Shown here: in pieces, positions 10,058 to 22,445 of the stretch
Layout: each line of letters opens with the position of its first letter
Numbering within the stretch: the stretch's first letter is position 1
Assembly (NCBI GenBank): GCA_033030425.1
Contig: JAUFSD010000020.1
Coordinates: 1,178,001 to 1,242,000 of the forward strand
Reading direction: 5' to 3'
DNA length: 64,000 nucleotides
Source of the DNA: Verpa conica
Taxonomy: Eukaryota > Ascomycota > Pezizomycetes > Pezizales > Morchellaceae
Position numbers and translations under genes: made by a program
Notes under the pieces: model-generated
What the model saw: only the letters and a program-made list of their open reading frames with translations
What the model was told of the DNA's origin: nothing
The model's database searches: none

Positions 10058-12579
10058 GGTTCTTGGGACTTTTTATGCTCAGGGAGTAGTTGGAAGTGTA
10101 GTAGCGGAGTTCGTTCTGGGTTTCTGGTAAGAATGGAATAGCACTGCGGGCATCATCTCATCCTTATATACCTTTGCCGGCAACATTTCACTCGAAGATA
10201 GTCGTGCTTACCACAAATCATAGCTCCTTCTCCGCTGAGACAGGCCCTCACTAGTGGTAGCCCCAGCTAACACAATATCTCCTCGACACCTCATGAGACA
10301 TGCTGGCTTCCTCGTTCAGCTGACGCAAGCACTCCCGTACACTTCTACTACAAGTACCATAGATAGTAGATGATATTTTTCCTGTTTCACATGTGTTATG
10401 TGGCTTATTTTGCCTAGGGTTGTGCGCCCGGGAACCCCGAGATATTAAGCCAAACACCCGAGAATGTCAGTTAGTAGCGAATCCAGAGCTGTCCATAGTC
10501 GTGTGTGGGGTACACAGTTACTCCACTGTTTCCGGACCCTGCAGCTAATTACTATTATGAAGAAAAGGCCTCTAATGGCTGTTGTATGATGGCCACTTCA
10601 AGAAACCTATGCTTGTTGGCGTTGTGGCGACTCCATGGGTGGAAAGCGCGTACCCGCTTCGTGGACCCCGCATCAGGCCCTAGCTAAGCTTTTAAGGCTG
10701 TAGTCTGCAGGGCTTCAGGTGCTGCATGGGCAACGGCTAACTGTGACCGGAAGATCATGTTGCGCCATCCAGCTTACTTTCCCCTTTCTGGGTTGCCCCT
10801 CGCTTATTTCACGCGCCACAGCCCTACGCTTGTAACCCACGCTCGGCTGCGGACGGCCGACCGCAGCATTTGTGGCTGGCTGAGTGCCTGAAAGCGGACT
10901 GACTACTATGATCAGGAGACTTACCTGCCCCCCAAGTAATCAATTAGGTTGCCAACAGTACCCTCTTCTAGGCCAATACAGGCGAAATTTTGTTACCTTG
11001 ACGCAGTGAAAATCAGGTGACAATACGACTCCTCTCTGTGCGAAGTAGCTAAACTTCTAGAATCATGTTGAAATAGAATACAAGAAATTAATGTGTAGAT
11101 ATCTAATAGGGTCATGATTTTACCACACGGATAGTTTATTTTATCAGACTAATCTCTAGCCACGGATAATCCGAGGATGCTATTGTAGATGTGCCTCCGC
11201 CCACTATGAAACAAAGAGGATCCTGACCGAGGAAACATATGGCAGTCTTCGCCGATCTCTACTCAACGGCTTTATTCGAAACATCTGTGCTACAAGGCCT
11301 TGCTGTCACTCAACTGAATACCCGTAAGATGTTTTTGTTCGTATAATTGTTGGAAAGGCACGTGGGGAAAGATGCGCGGGGTGAGAGAGGGTTAGGGTTA
11401 CTTCCAAATGTAGCTGTAGTGAATAAATGAAATAATCATAGTGTAGCCCTGGGGTATGGTACTCGCGCACTCGCACTCAACTGTATTAATGAGTGTTGCC
11501 TTTGTCTAATATCTAATGTACATATGTTTCACGAGAGTACCAGTGGTCACATGGCATATTAGTAGCAAAATTACGTCAAAATCAGGGTGGATCCGATGGA
11601 TATCCCAGGATCGTTACCATGTGAACAGAGTACATTACATCTCATAGCAAGCTTGGGCTGCTATTGAGACGGAATGCATTGCCGTAGATCCGTTGTTCTA
11701 CAACCAAGGGGCCACACTAATGCCTACCGAGTACATACCAACTCATCACTCTCCCAGTAGAACTCCTACGTTATTCACTACGGCAGCCAACTCAATATCC
11801 ACCGCAGTGATAGGTATCTTCTTTACCAGAATCAGTCCCTCGCGTACCATTCAGTCTATATACACCTATTAGCGAATGATTTCTTGATGGCTATGGTGTT
11901 GTTGCATGACAAGCCCTGTACGATTCTAATAGCAATCTGTACTGTAAACCCAGCATGCTGACTGCTGGAACTATCAGTTCTTTTGGGGAGACTTTGTTAC
12001 CTGAGAAGCCCTATCTATGCCAGCTGGTACCCGCTGCTGTAGGGGCAGCCTGTTTTCTTCCTCAACTCTTTCCAGATGCGAACCTCCCATAGGAAACACT
12101 ACAATCGTCTCATGTATAGAAGTAAGGAACACGTGAAAGTCAAATTAACAATCAAAAATATAGTCCTCTATTGCCATGGAGGGTTTAAAAGAAAGTTTCC
12201 AAAAATTCGTCTCTAAAACACTAGCCCGTCCCAAAGCACCCCCTGGACACTATCAAAATCCGACTACACATAGGAAACATAAAAAACATAAACGCCTCGC
12301 CCACTCTTGTATCATAAATCATCTCGCCTATCATCCCATGTCCTGAGAGTATAAACATCCCTCTATAAAATCTTCGTCTTACTCTCCATTACTGAAAGTA
12401 GATGTCCTCTCTTTTATAGGGCATCGCTTTTGAGAACCGTGACCTCCGTCAGGGCGATTAAGGGGTGATGTGAGTTTAGGGAATATAAATAGGAAAAGAT
12501 AGAGGGGATTGTAACCAGAAGTTTTTGGGTAAGCATCTACCAAGGTACGGGGGAATAGGTTTATAGGCGGGGGCTGTAC
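10058..12579. other. Intergenic, no supported gene
   Basis: Nothing larger than about 70 codons, no splice-linked frames, no recognisable repeat except one TTAGGG-type motif near 11390 (GAGGGTTAGGGTTAC). The 10.45-10.9 kb part is more GC-rich than its surroundings and may be an eroded repeat. Confidence 0.5.
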
Positions 12580-15500
12580 CTAAGTATATGTATCCTCCTG
12601 GGCACTACTCTCTAGAATTAGATGCGCAATTCTGTTATGCCTCTCCTGCATCCTTGATGGCAGTGGTGTAATACCAAAACGGTCTCTAGAGCTGATTCCT
12701 ATCCCCTCCTTCTTCAGCAACATCTGTACAATTTCCTTATGCCCTTGCTTCACTGCTGATGACAGTGGTGTAACACCGAGACGGTCTCTAGAGTTGATTT
12801 CTATCCCCTCACTTTTCAGTAGCATCTGTACAATTTCCTTATGCCCTTTCTTCACCGCTGATGACAGTGGTGTATTGCCATCATCATCTGTAGAGTTGAT
12901 TTCTATCCCTTCCTTCTCCAGCAGCATCTGCACAATTTCCTTATGCCCGTTCCTCACAGCTGATGACAGTGGTGTATCATCGTCTGGAGAGTTGATTTCT
13001 ATCCCTTCCTTCTCCAGCAGCATCTGAACAGCTCCTTTATGCCCTCTGCCTACCACTAATGACAGTGGCGTTTGCTTATATATGTTACATGGGTTCGGAT
13101 CTGCGTCACTGTCCAACAGGAATCTGGAGATGTCGTATAGCTGATAATAACATGCAGTCCATAAGGGGGGGACAATTTGATCATCCTGTGTACGAAAATC
13201 ATCTTCAGTCTTGGCGATTCTTGAACCCCATGTATTGTAAGCTAACCCAGGGGTTAGGAATTCTTTCCAGAGGCCCTCCAAAGTACTTCCTCCGGTCCCA
13301 GACAGTCGGACATGGTGCACCCAGTGTGACATAGCATACTGGAGCAAGACTGGTACACGACTGGCTTGCGTCCCCGAATGGTGGTTGATAAGCACTGTTA
13401 GGCAAATCTCTGCCATATGCGTGTGGGCTTGCTCCTTTTGAGAAAATTCGGCTTGACGCTGTAAAAACTCCTGCACTGAAAGGTGTGCAAATCGAAGGTT
13501 CTTAAGCTTCTTATCATATACCACAAGGTTATGGCAGACCCTCAGGATATCATGCATCGTCCAATCGAATTTCCTTTCATCCAGTGTAGCATCTCCCGGC
13601 CTGACTGCAAGCACTTGAATAACTGTCTTAGGCGAAGTATCTTTGGCGTAGAGAATCCATTTTAACACCTTTCTAGCAGTGCTACTAGCAGCCTCGCTTT
13701 GGGAGTCGATTCGTTCGAAAACTTGCTTATACGTTGTATTTAGATCCTCTGGTAGCTTGTCAAGCGCATCCTCAATATCTCCAGCGGTATGTTCCTCGCA
13801 AATGGCGACGATCTGGAAGTGTGCCCACATGAACCTGTACATGATCAGCCTAGGCTCGTTCTTAGTTCTGAGAGGATATAATCACATACATTCCATGAGC
13901 CTTTGATTTCAACGTCGAGACAACCTTTTTTTTTAAATCGGGCTTAATATTTCCGTTGAGCAGTGGCTTCTCATCGTCCAGCATGTTCATAGGGTTACAG
14001 CGGCGCTCGACCTCGGTATCGATATATTTATTGATGTCGTGGGTATTGTCAACCTCATGCATATAATGACTTGGAAAGTCGAGCAGCATATCCTGGATGT
14101 CTCCATCGTTCCTTCCGGTGACAAAGATCTTGACTTGGCTTGTTGCATCGACGATCTTTCTTAAAGCACCAAATAAGCCTCTCCTCGTTTTTGGGTTGCA
14201 TTCGTCGAGTGCGTCAATAATGATGGTAGTCTGCCAGAATCCCCCCGATAGTTTTATGATGAGATCCACGCTCTCGTTGAGCTTAAGAGAGCCGGAGCTG
14301 TGGGCCTTTTGTTCGCGCTCCTCGTATATTGACAACAAGGGCGTTGGGAGGGTCTCCCCTGGATATGCAACACAAATCTGCTTGACGAGGCCTCTCAGGA
14401 TGTTTGCTGGGTCACCTCTATCCTGATCCTGGTAGTAACAATAGAAGAATGCTAGTGCGTGGTTGTCACGGTCCTTTTTATACTCGTCGATCATCATTGA
14501 ACTGTCGACCGTCAGCTGCATCCCTTATACGGAACGGTTAGGCTATTTACGCCAACATCGTTTTACCAGAGCCCGCTGAAACAATTATTAGTACTGAGTT
14601 GCTTGAGCGGCTACGTTTGGAGTAGGAAATCAACTCACCATCGCCACGCAGCCAAAAGAGTGACGATGAGTTCAGCTCTTTCCACTTCAAGTAGTCCGTA
14701 TTCTCCAGCAACCAATGGCCGGTATCCCGCTGACGACGCTCGCTGGTGAACGTATGATGATCGTCATACTTCACAGTCGAAAGCCAGTTGAGAATCTCCA
14801 AACGTCTATCTTCTGGAGGTTGTGGGTGTTAGCAACCGACAGAATAACGTTCGAAATTACCTACTTTCGATATCTTTGTATACGGCCTGAAGAGTGCTTT
14901 GAATGTTCTGTACTGGTTTTTGTATCTCAGTAAGTTGATTCCGCAATTCTTTCATTCTTTTGCTGTGGTCTGCAGAATAGTTAGTTCAATTTCCGGTGAT
15001 ATAAAGATCCCGGAATGGCTATCTAGAAATATAACTGTAGGAACCATACCGGAACGACCCGTGGAAGCAGCTGGTATCGTATATAGTGGTTAGTTATTTA
15101 GTAATTGGTGTAGCGTTATGGCCGCGTACCTTCTTTTTCAGTCATTCCAGCCTTATCAGAAACCTCTTTCTCGCCCACCCGGATATTACTCAATAGCTGT
15201 TCCAACTCTGAAAAGAAACTCTCAACCACTCGGGCTGAATGGGTAGTTAGTATTGTCCCGGCACCCCCGATATCACAGGAGGGAACTTACCACTTGTATT
15301 CTTCTCAAGATATTGTTTAGCGTAGTAGAGATATACTAATATTGAAGCATATAGATTGACAATAGAAGTATTGAGCAATCCTGTTGAGTTAAGATTCTCC
15401 TTCGAGTATAACTTTTCATAAATATCGCAACAACATAGCAAATGTATAACATATTCCAAGCTCTCAGACACAATCTTCATATGTCCGATGTACGCGGTTC

Positions 15501-16652
15501 CAGCCTAGTAAGTATATTCCCGTCAGACCTATTCTTATTCTATCACGAGTCAAGGGAGCAAGGAAATAGCTTACTTGCAAGAGAAGCCGAAAACCCGACC
15601 ATGCCAGCGCCACAATGTCAGGGTGGTGTTGAAGAGCAATATCCCCAAGCAATGCATACTTATTGAGCTGCCCGAGACACGTATCAACGAAAAATACCTT
15701 CTCTCCATTCTTGATATAGAACCACCGTTTCTCGTCGCATTCACTCTTCTTTTGTTTGACCTCTTTTATCAAATCAGTGACGAGCTGTATATCTTTTTTC
15801 ACCCCACAGTCGAGGTCTCGGCCCTCGCTCCGTAGCTTTTCCACTGCCTGTTCCCATAAACTTAGAGTGCTAGGAACCATCAACCCAGTTGGTTAGTTTA
15901 AATATTTAATTACTCACGAGGGTATAAAGACCTTTGAGTAGAAGACGGAGCAGTTGCAGCGACTATTTGGGTCGAAGCAGGTGTTGCTGTCGGCGGGGGT
16001 GTTGCTGCCGGCGGGAGTGTCGCTGCCGGCGGAGTTGCTGCCGTTGCCGGGGCTGCTTGGACTAAATTAAGTGTTCCTGCTAGCGGGGGTGTTATAGTTC
16101 TCGGGATCGCTTTAGGCAGGCTAGGTGTTGCTGCCTGCGGCGGTGCTGTCGCGGGGACCACTTGGGTTGAACTAACTGTCCCTAAAAGAGGAGGTGTTAC
16201 AGTTATCGAGAGTGTTTGGGGCGGGCTAGGTGTTACTATCGGTAGAGTTGCCGTAGTCACTGCGGTTGCAGCAGCACTGAGCTCGTTAGCTGTGACGTCG
16301 GGTAGAGCGGGGGAAATAATCATACATACCCCGCTACGGGGGACGGTGCAATGGGCAGTGTTCTAGGGGGGTCTCCTGTCATACTACCCGCTGCAGGAAT
16401 GCGGGTGGGGGCTTTGGCAACATCAGTGCGGTTGGTGCTGGGTCGCCCGGTTAGATATCGCAAATCCGGAACAGTAAATCATTACAGGCACACATACCTT
16501 GCTATTGTAAGTTGTTGAGTACTCAGATTTGTGCCGGAAGGGGAGGCCGATATGGGGGCCGGCATAGGGCTAGGTGTCCTAGCTCTGCGATCCCTTGATC
16601 GGGGCCGGAGACTTTGTCTAAGCCTCCTAGCCCATGCTCGTGCGGACTCCAT
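12580..16652 (-). CDS. NLR (STAND) receptor: leader, helical N-domain, NACHT, ankyrin repeats
   Basis: Proposed exons: 16652-16498, 16437-16330, 16276-about 15918, about 15880-15575, 15504-15291, 15234-15130, (possible mini-exon near 15060), 14969-14865, 14812-14640, 14575-14551, 14501-13890, 13834-12580; about 1,140 residues. Order: Arg-rich then Pro/Ala/Thr-rich leader; a helical domain starting LWEQAVEKL, like the N-terminal domain (DUF7708 type) of many fungal NLRs; NACHT with Walker A GDAGSGKTMLA and Walker B TIIIDALDE; GMFMWAHFQ after NACHT; then about five ankyrin repeats (HKEIVQMLLEKEGIEINS). Fungal NLRs of this design oligomerise on sensing non-self and trigger cell death. The junction between 15918 and 15880 is the weakest; the helical domain could be the real N-terminus. 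The NACHT core is split by four introns. Confidence 0.75.
12640..13080 (-). repeat. Near-identical ankyrin-repeat units inside the NLR
   Basis: Four to five consecutive units of about 99 bp share long runs of identical sequence (for example GGCATAAGGAAATTGT on the minus strand). They differ mainly where the variable turn of the ankyrin fold lies (NSPDDD, NSTDDDGN, NSRDRLGV, SSRDRFGI). High internal conservation in an NLR sensor domain is a known sign of repeat-shuffling by recombination in fungi. Confidence 0.8.
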
Positions 16653-18114
16653 GGGTCCTTTTTTTTCACGGTCTCTGGCCGTAGGTTTCTCGAGACGGTG
16701 TTGAATTTAATTAAGGAAATAAATACCCCAAGCGAAAAGATAAGAAGGCTATTAAAGAATCCGAACTACCGTAACGGCTAAGCTGGCGTGAAATAAATAC
16801 TGGGTGATATAGGTGTGACCTTGTCAAGCGTAATCGTGAACTTGTTTAGAGACGGTATCAGTAAATGGGCAAAAGATGGTTTCTTGGTGAGGGGTCAAGT
16901 GGCGTAGGGTTATGCCACGTAGGAATGGGTACACAGAATGCTATTGGTACTTCCAGCACATGCACAGTGGCATTTTTAGCATCATGGCCAATAGTCGTAT
17001 ACACATCAACAGACTGTAAGCTTATAATGAACTTTAATATTTTGAAATATTAAGAATACTGAAATATCGATGTTTTTTTTGGATAGTACTTTCGGTGCGC
17101 TATGTAGATTATATAGTGTTGTTTCCAAGGATGATTACGTTATAGAATTATACGATTTAACCCTGATATCTATTGGATCTCCGGTAGCTACAGCAGGTTA
17201 CTTATTAAACATGGTGGATGATATGAACTTGCTTAACTAATATGAGCTTCAAGGTCATAATTATCGTAGCCTTGTATTTTCTTCTCCAACTACTGAGATT
17301 TCCCAAGAAGTTAATCAGCTTATGAACACGATATGCGTCAAGTTAGTAGGAGAAGGGGTATACCGTATCTACTCGGTAAATTCACTATCTCCGTGCTGTG
17401 GCTTGTTAGTTCCGGGCCAGACAGATTCAAGCTTGGCGAAAGCTTGGCGGTAGTATAGGGTTGAAAGATGATGAATTGATTTCTTGATAATTCCTTAACG
17501 TTAGAGAGTGGTGTATCCATACTTTCACCTCACAATATAAGAAGTAATAGATTTGAGAAAACCCTAACCCATAAGAGTTACTTAATGTAGCTATCTAGCT
17601 TACATAATCTATTCAATTTCTAGTACGATAGACAAGAATAAGAAACAGAAAGGGTCAAACTCAATGCTACCACTTAATGTTCAAAGAGATCCAACTAACT
17701 GGATTCTTAACCTAACAAAATGAGAAATACACCGGGTTATGGGATAGACAAAATAAGTGTCTGCTTGCTTTTGTGTTATAACTAATATTCAACCCTTGAC
17801 AAATTTACCATAGTTGAAAGACTCATGTAATGTATGAGGAAAACAAAAAAACAAAAAAAAACCCCTTGACAAATGAAATAAGATAAATCATTTTATGACT
17901 TGTAACAAAATATAACAACCATGACCACCAATGTGGCAATCAAATATTCCAACGCCATTTACCCATAATGAAAATCATATAATCAGAACGCAAGAATGAA
18001 AACATGAAATTACCACCTCTCTCCTCACTACAATGTCCGCACTCAACCTTCTGTATATGAACCTTTCTAACCAGTTCCTCTACAGTGGTCCTCCGGCCCT
18101 CCACCACCCGCTTC
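16653..18114. other. Intergenic, no supported gene
   Basis: AT-rich, with only short frames. It contains one AAAACCCTAACCCAT motif near 17558 and an A-rich stretch near 17845. It should hold the NLR promoter, but no clear core promoter was seen. Confidence 0.5.
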
Positions 18115-19277
18115 CTAGAAAGATAGTGGCGTTGGATGTATTCGACGATTCTGATGATGTTTCTCGCGGGCGTGTGTTCGGGTAAAAGACTCGTTACAAC
18201 CAGAGTACAGACACAAATATAGCTCTATGCTATTAGCAGTGTGGTGCTCTCGGTTATGCCGGTTTAGGTTTCCCATTCTCGAAAACGTCTTCCCACACTC
18301 CTCACATATAATGGGTTGGATTGTATTTTGTTTCATAAGTTTTGTAGGGGGCTCAGAAGGACCACCATCACTGGTATCTACTAGAGATGCCCGTCGCTTG
18401 CGAGAGCTAATAATATTCACTTCGTAAGTATAAATCAATGTCCGAGAGGAAGGCGGAAGATGTACCAAGGAATAGTCTGATTTTCTGGATAAGACTGCGC
18501 ACCCATAGGTATTGGATCCTCCTGGTCTTGTGGTTGAATAAGCTGTTCTACCTCTGGTAGATCACTTCCAACAATATTCTGGGCCGTATCCATCCATTCG
18601 GGTTTGTCTGTACAAATATAAATGTCTATCTCTTCGTCGGGGAGTACCACGGTGCACTGGTACTGTTCTGATAAGTTTAATGGATTGTCCCTATATATTC
18701 GAGTTAACAAGGAAGTCATTCCAAAAAATGTTTCATAGAATACACGAGTATATACCTTTCGTGGTTAAAATCTGCCTCGACTGGTGCTTCTGATTCCTCC
18801 CTCCAGGGGAATATCTCATCAAGATCCTTACCGCCGGTGTACCAAGATAGAAGAAACTTGAACTCGGCGATGTGAGGACCGATATTTTCCTTCCCGGCAT
18901 GATAGATACATTGTCCCAGCATAACTTCCGCTGTATGGCATAGCTCTGATCGTAGATCTAGTGCTTCTGGAAATTGGATCTTGCAGTGTCAGTGTCATAG
19001 TTGATTTTCGGGGGTCTTAACATACCTTAGCTTCCACTTGGATGAAATCCACAACAGCAGAAAATCCAGTCAAGGTCTTGCCTTTCAATCCAGTTTCTGC
19101 ATCTCTAAAAATTCCCGCGAAGCAAGAGAGCGCAGGCTCTGCTCTTAGAGCGCCAATAGCCCCCTCTTCCGCAATTTTTACCGAGCTTTCCAATCGCCTC
19201 TGCGCTGCCGCTCGCCATTCACTCTCGATTTGTACACGTTCTCCGTCTCGGGAGCGGACAAAATTGCTAATTCTCAT
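18115..19277 (-). CDS. C2H2 zinc-finger protein, four exons
   Basis: Exons 19277-19026, 18979-18756, 18690-18466 and 18406-18115 join in frame through introns of 46, 65 and 59 nt, giving 330 residues. The C-terminal third has a basic stretch (SRKRR), a classical finger CEECGKTFSRMGNLNRH with a second His at REHH, then CLYSGCNESFTRTHAREKH, the pair typical of fungal C2H2 DNA-binding proteins. The N-terminal 230 residues are helical and acidic with no recognised domain. A nuclear, DNA-binding role is likely. The gene starts only 31 bp after the stop of the upstream gene on the same strand, so co-transcription or an unrecognised fusion with it is possible. Confidence 0.7.
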
Positions 19278-19308
19278 TACTATTGATAATACGATATAAG
19301 TACTCGTC

Positions 19309-22018
19309 TCATCGAGGTGGGGGAATTAAGAAGTACGGACAGTTCATAAAGATAAGAATAGCAATCAGTATGGCGCCAGCCATGATGAAAACTGGCAGTT
19401 GCAAGTCTGTGCTTGGGTCTAGTGGAACCTCAGGGGGTAGGGCAAGACCATTTGTATCCTGCATGCTGGAAGGTAGATTCCCGCCGGTAGTAGTGGCAGC
19501 GGGTATAACCCCTAAGATTTCTTCACCTTGCCTCCCCTTGAATTTGGTTGGGTCGTATGGAGGTTGACCACCGCCAGTCTTCCGCCGGTATATATTTAGG
19601 GCGGTAGGTGGTTTATATGGAGATTGACCTCCGCCGGTTTTCCGCCGGTATACTTTTGAGTCTTCAGATAGATTATATGGAGATAGGCTACTATCACACC
19701 GGTATACATCAGAGTCTTCGGCTATGAAATATGAAGGTGGGTTCCAATCAATTTTACACAAAGATACATCAAAGTCTTCGACTGCGTTATATGGGGTTGA
19801 ACTCCTGGTATCTCGTGCGTATATCTCTAGTGTTTCAGGTGGGTCGTATGAGGGTGGGATACTACCGGCACTCTGCCGATTTGTTTTCAGGGTTCCTCCA
19901 TATGTTCCCTCCATGCGTAGAGTTGACTTGCATGGTGATGAAACTAAGTCAGTATTCTGCGGGTCTAAACTGAAAAACCCCCGTGAACGATCAATTAGTT
20001 GTTTAGCGAGCCGTTCGAATGAATCCCATGGAGGTTGATGCCCTTCGTCTGAGTTTTCATATGCGGATTGCCGAACAGCACCGGATTTTCTAGGCCAGAG
20101 AGTAGCAGCGATTTCGGTAAAAGCTATCTGTTCAGATTGGTCCACAATTGCCATCTTCCACCGCTCGATGTCGGCAATGACTTCGTCTCGCATTCCAAAT
20201 GTTTCCCCCATTGCATCCAATACAAAAGCAACGGCGCAGGCGATAGAGATTGCGCTTAATGCATCCACAAGGGTGCTGGGTGAGCCACCGTTCAAAAGTC
20301 GTTTCAATGTTATAATCCCTTTACCCCAAATATCCTTCGAACTACAAAGACGACCTGCAAAACGTCGGCACGGTTTGCTAGCTCCAGGACTTCGACTATA
20401 ACATGACAGCCGAAGGTGTTCGGTTTCGAATTTTAGGTGTAACAGGGTGATGTTTTCCTGGCGGGAGTGCTGGTTTGCTCTTTCCTGCACATCCTCCTTC
20501 GCCAATGCTAACACCCCCTGTAAATCCTCTGCCAAATCACAGTACGACCATGGAAGGCCCAATGATCTGCATTCCCTTGGGAGTCTTAGTCTTTTCTGTA
20601 AATCCTCTGCCGAATCATAGTTCGACCATGGAAGGCCCAATGATCTGCATTCCTTGCCCAATCTTATTGCTTCCAAGAGATTATCCAATACATCATTGTC
20701 CTACCAAGCAAGGTCCAAGGCTTCGTCCCTCATCAAAACCAACTGATTATACCCGAGATTCTTATACATCTTGGCCTGGTTGATCCGTTCTCGAATATTA
20801 TCCAGCGAACCATTGGGCAAGGAAGCAAGGCCCCAGGATATGAACTTATTTGACGATCGTACTTCTTCCAGCAAGGAACCAAAGCGCCGAGATATGTTCT
20901 CCTTTCGCCGTGGTATTCTTTCCTGCAAGTCCTTTACTGAATCGTCGGGCAACCAAGGAACCCTTAAGGATGATAACTCCTTGGCCAATCTTCTTCTTTC
21001 ATTCAAATACTTCAATTATTAGCCAAAAAGGATGCTTCAAGGATGTACGCCTATTTGGGAATCTTACTCTTTCCTGCAAATCCTGCAACGAATCATTGGG
21101 CGACCAAGAAGCACCTAAGGACGTTAAATCGTTAACCAAGGATACCCTTTCCTTTGTGTCCTCCAATGAATCACCATACCGCCACTTAAGCCCCATGGAT
21201 TTACACTTTTGTTGCATCATCTTGCACATACAGCAGGAATGATCAGCCAACAATCGAGTCTTCAAGGATGTACTATTTGGAAATCTTACTTTTTTCTGAA
21301 AACGCTCTACTAAACCCTTATCCAAGTATGTCCTTTCCCTTGCGACCTTCAACGGATCGCTGGACAGCCGCGAAAGCCCCACGGATTTACACCCATGGTG
21401 TACCATCTTGTATATACAGCAGGAATTATTAGCTAAAAGTTGAGGCCCCAAGGATGCACTATTTGGAAACCTTACTTTTTGCTGCAAATCCCCCAACGGA
21501 TCGTCGGGCGACCGAGGGGCACCTAAGGACTTTAAACCCTGAACCAAGGATATCCTCCGCTTTGTGTCCTCCAACCAATCACTAGACAGCCGCCCAAGCC
21601 CCATGGATGTACACTCTTGGCGCACAATCTTGTATATACAGCAGGAATTATTAGCCAAAAATCGAGGTTTCAAGGATGTACTATTTGGAAATCTTACTTT
21701 TTCCTGCGGATTCTCCAATGAATAATAGGGCGACCAAGGAGTACCTAAGGATATCCTCTCCTTTGTGTCCTCCAACGAATGACTAAACAGCCGCCCAAGC
21801 CCCATGGATTTACACTCTTCGCGCATCATCTATATACAGCAGGAATTATTAGCCAAAAATCGAGGCTTCAAGGATGTACTATTTGGAAATCTTACTTTTT
21901 CCCGCGGATTCTCGGGTGAATAATAGGGCGACCAAGGAGCACCTAAGGGCCCTAGCTCCGTAGAATACCCCAACGGATCAATAACCTGCTGCCCACGCCT
22001 TGCGTATTCGAACTCCAT
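19309..22018 (-). CDS. Serial symmetric-exon repeat protein with C-terminal membrane segment
   Basis: Proposed exons: 22018-21896, 21829-21698, 21628-21476, 21406-21290, 21220-21068, 21009-20753 and 20662-19309 (about 762 residues). Exons 2-5 are copies of one unit in phase 0 at both ends. Each encodes CKSMGLGRLSSD..LEDTKERIS and usually a second motif LKSLGAPxSPDDxLxDLQxK; both loosely resemble the helix-turn-helix SAP motif (inference). Introns 1-4 are also copies of each other (66-69 nt, GTAAG donors). Exon 7 carries two more motif copies, a helical middle, a Pro-Pro-Tyr-rich repeat region (units ending VYRRKTGGGQ/PPY) and a final hydrophobic segment LPVFIMAGAILIAILIFM, so a tail-anchored membrane protein is predicted. 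The last intron (20663-20752) was placed to skip an in-frame TAG and is less certain. Function unknown. Confidence 0.65.
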
Positions 22019-22124
22019 GCTTGACCAGTACGTCATCTGGTAGTTATGACAGGTATTAACTATGCCTGGGTACCTGCCAGGCGGTTTGGTGTCGCTGCGG
22101 TTGTCCGTATCTCGTAATAAAATG

Positions 22125-22445
22125 AATGAATATGCTGTTTTCCGGTAGTGCCAGTGGGCATATGGTTGATGGTGAAAGAAAAGCGGGCTTTGAGACGCTT
22201 TAAGTACCAATCTCAGCTGTGCAGAGTGTCGTGGAGGGTGTGCAAAAGGAATACAGAAACGCTTGGCTTTATGCAAGGCTGGAGGAACCAGTGTGGGTAG
22301 GCTTCTAAAGCCGGGTACACAGCCAATCCGAAGGAACTGAAGGAGCCGTGTAACGTTGAAGGAACCGTGTAACCTATGCGGCAGGACCACCAGCAAATTG
22401 ACGCCTTGTTAATGTTAGCTGAATGAGTGGCGAGCCAAAAGAAAA
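22125..22445. repeat. Dispersed repeat A, copy 1
   Basis: Blocks such as GGAGGAACCAGTGTGGGT, AAGCCGGGTACACAGCCAAT and GAACCGTGTAAC occur here and in the same order at 24490-24757. The copies differ by substitutions and small indels. Copy 1 lies just upstream of the symmetric-exon gene and has a local duplication of the GGAACCGTGTAAC block. Confidence 0.75.

Noticed and set aside
9747..10130. 127-codon plus-strand frame opposite the transglutaminase-like gene
   Set aside because: It is a shadow of the minus-strand coding exon, with no independent support.
15883..15910. A clean intron joining the Pro/Ala/Thr-rich exon to the helical domain of the NLR
   Set aside because: The good donor at 15917 is in the wrong phase for the acceptor at 15880, and alternatives use a weak donor or delete the domain start, so the junction is left open.
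21830..22396. 188-codon minus-strand frame read as a protein starting at 22396
   Set aside because: Its first part lies in dispersed repeat A, and the stop at 21830 is inside the intron that ends TATATAG. Only the part from 22018 belongs to the symmetric-exon gene.
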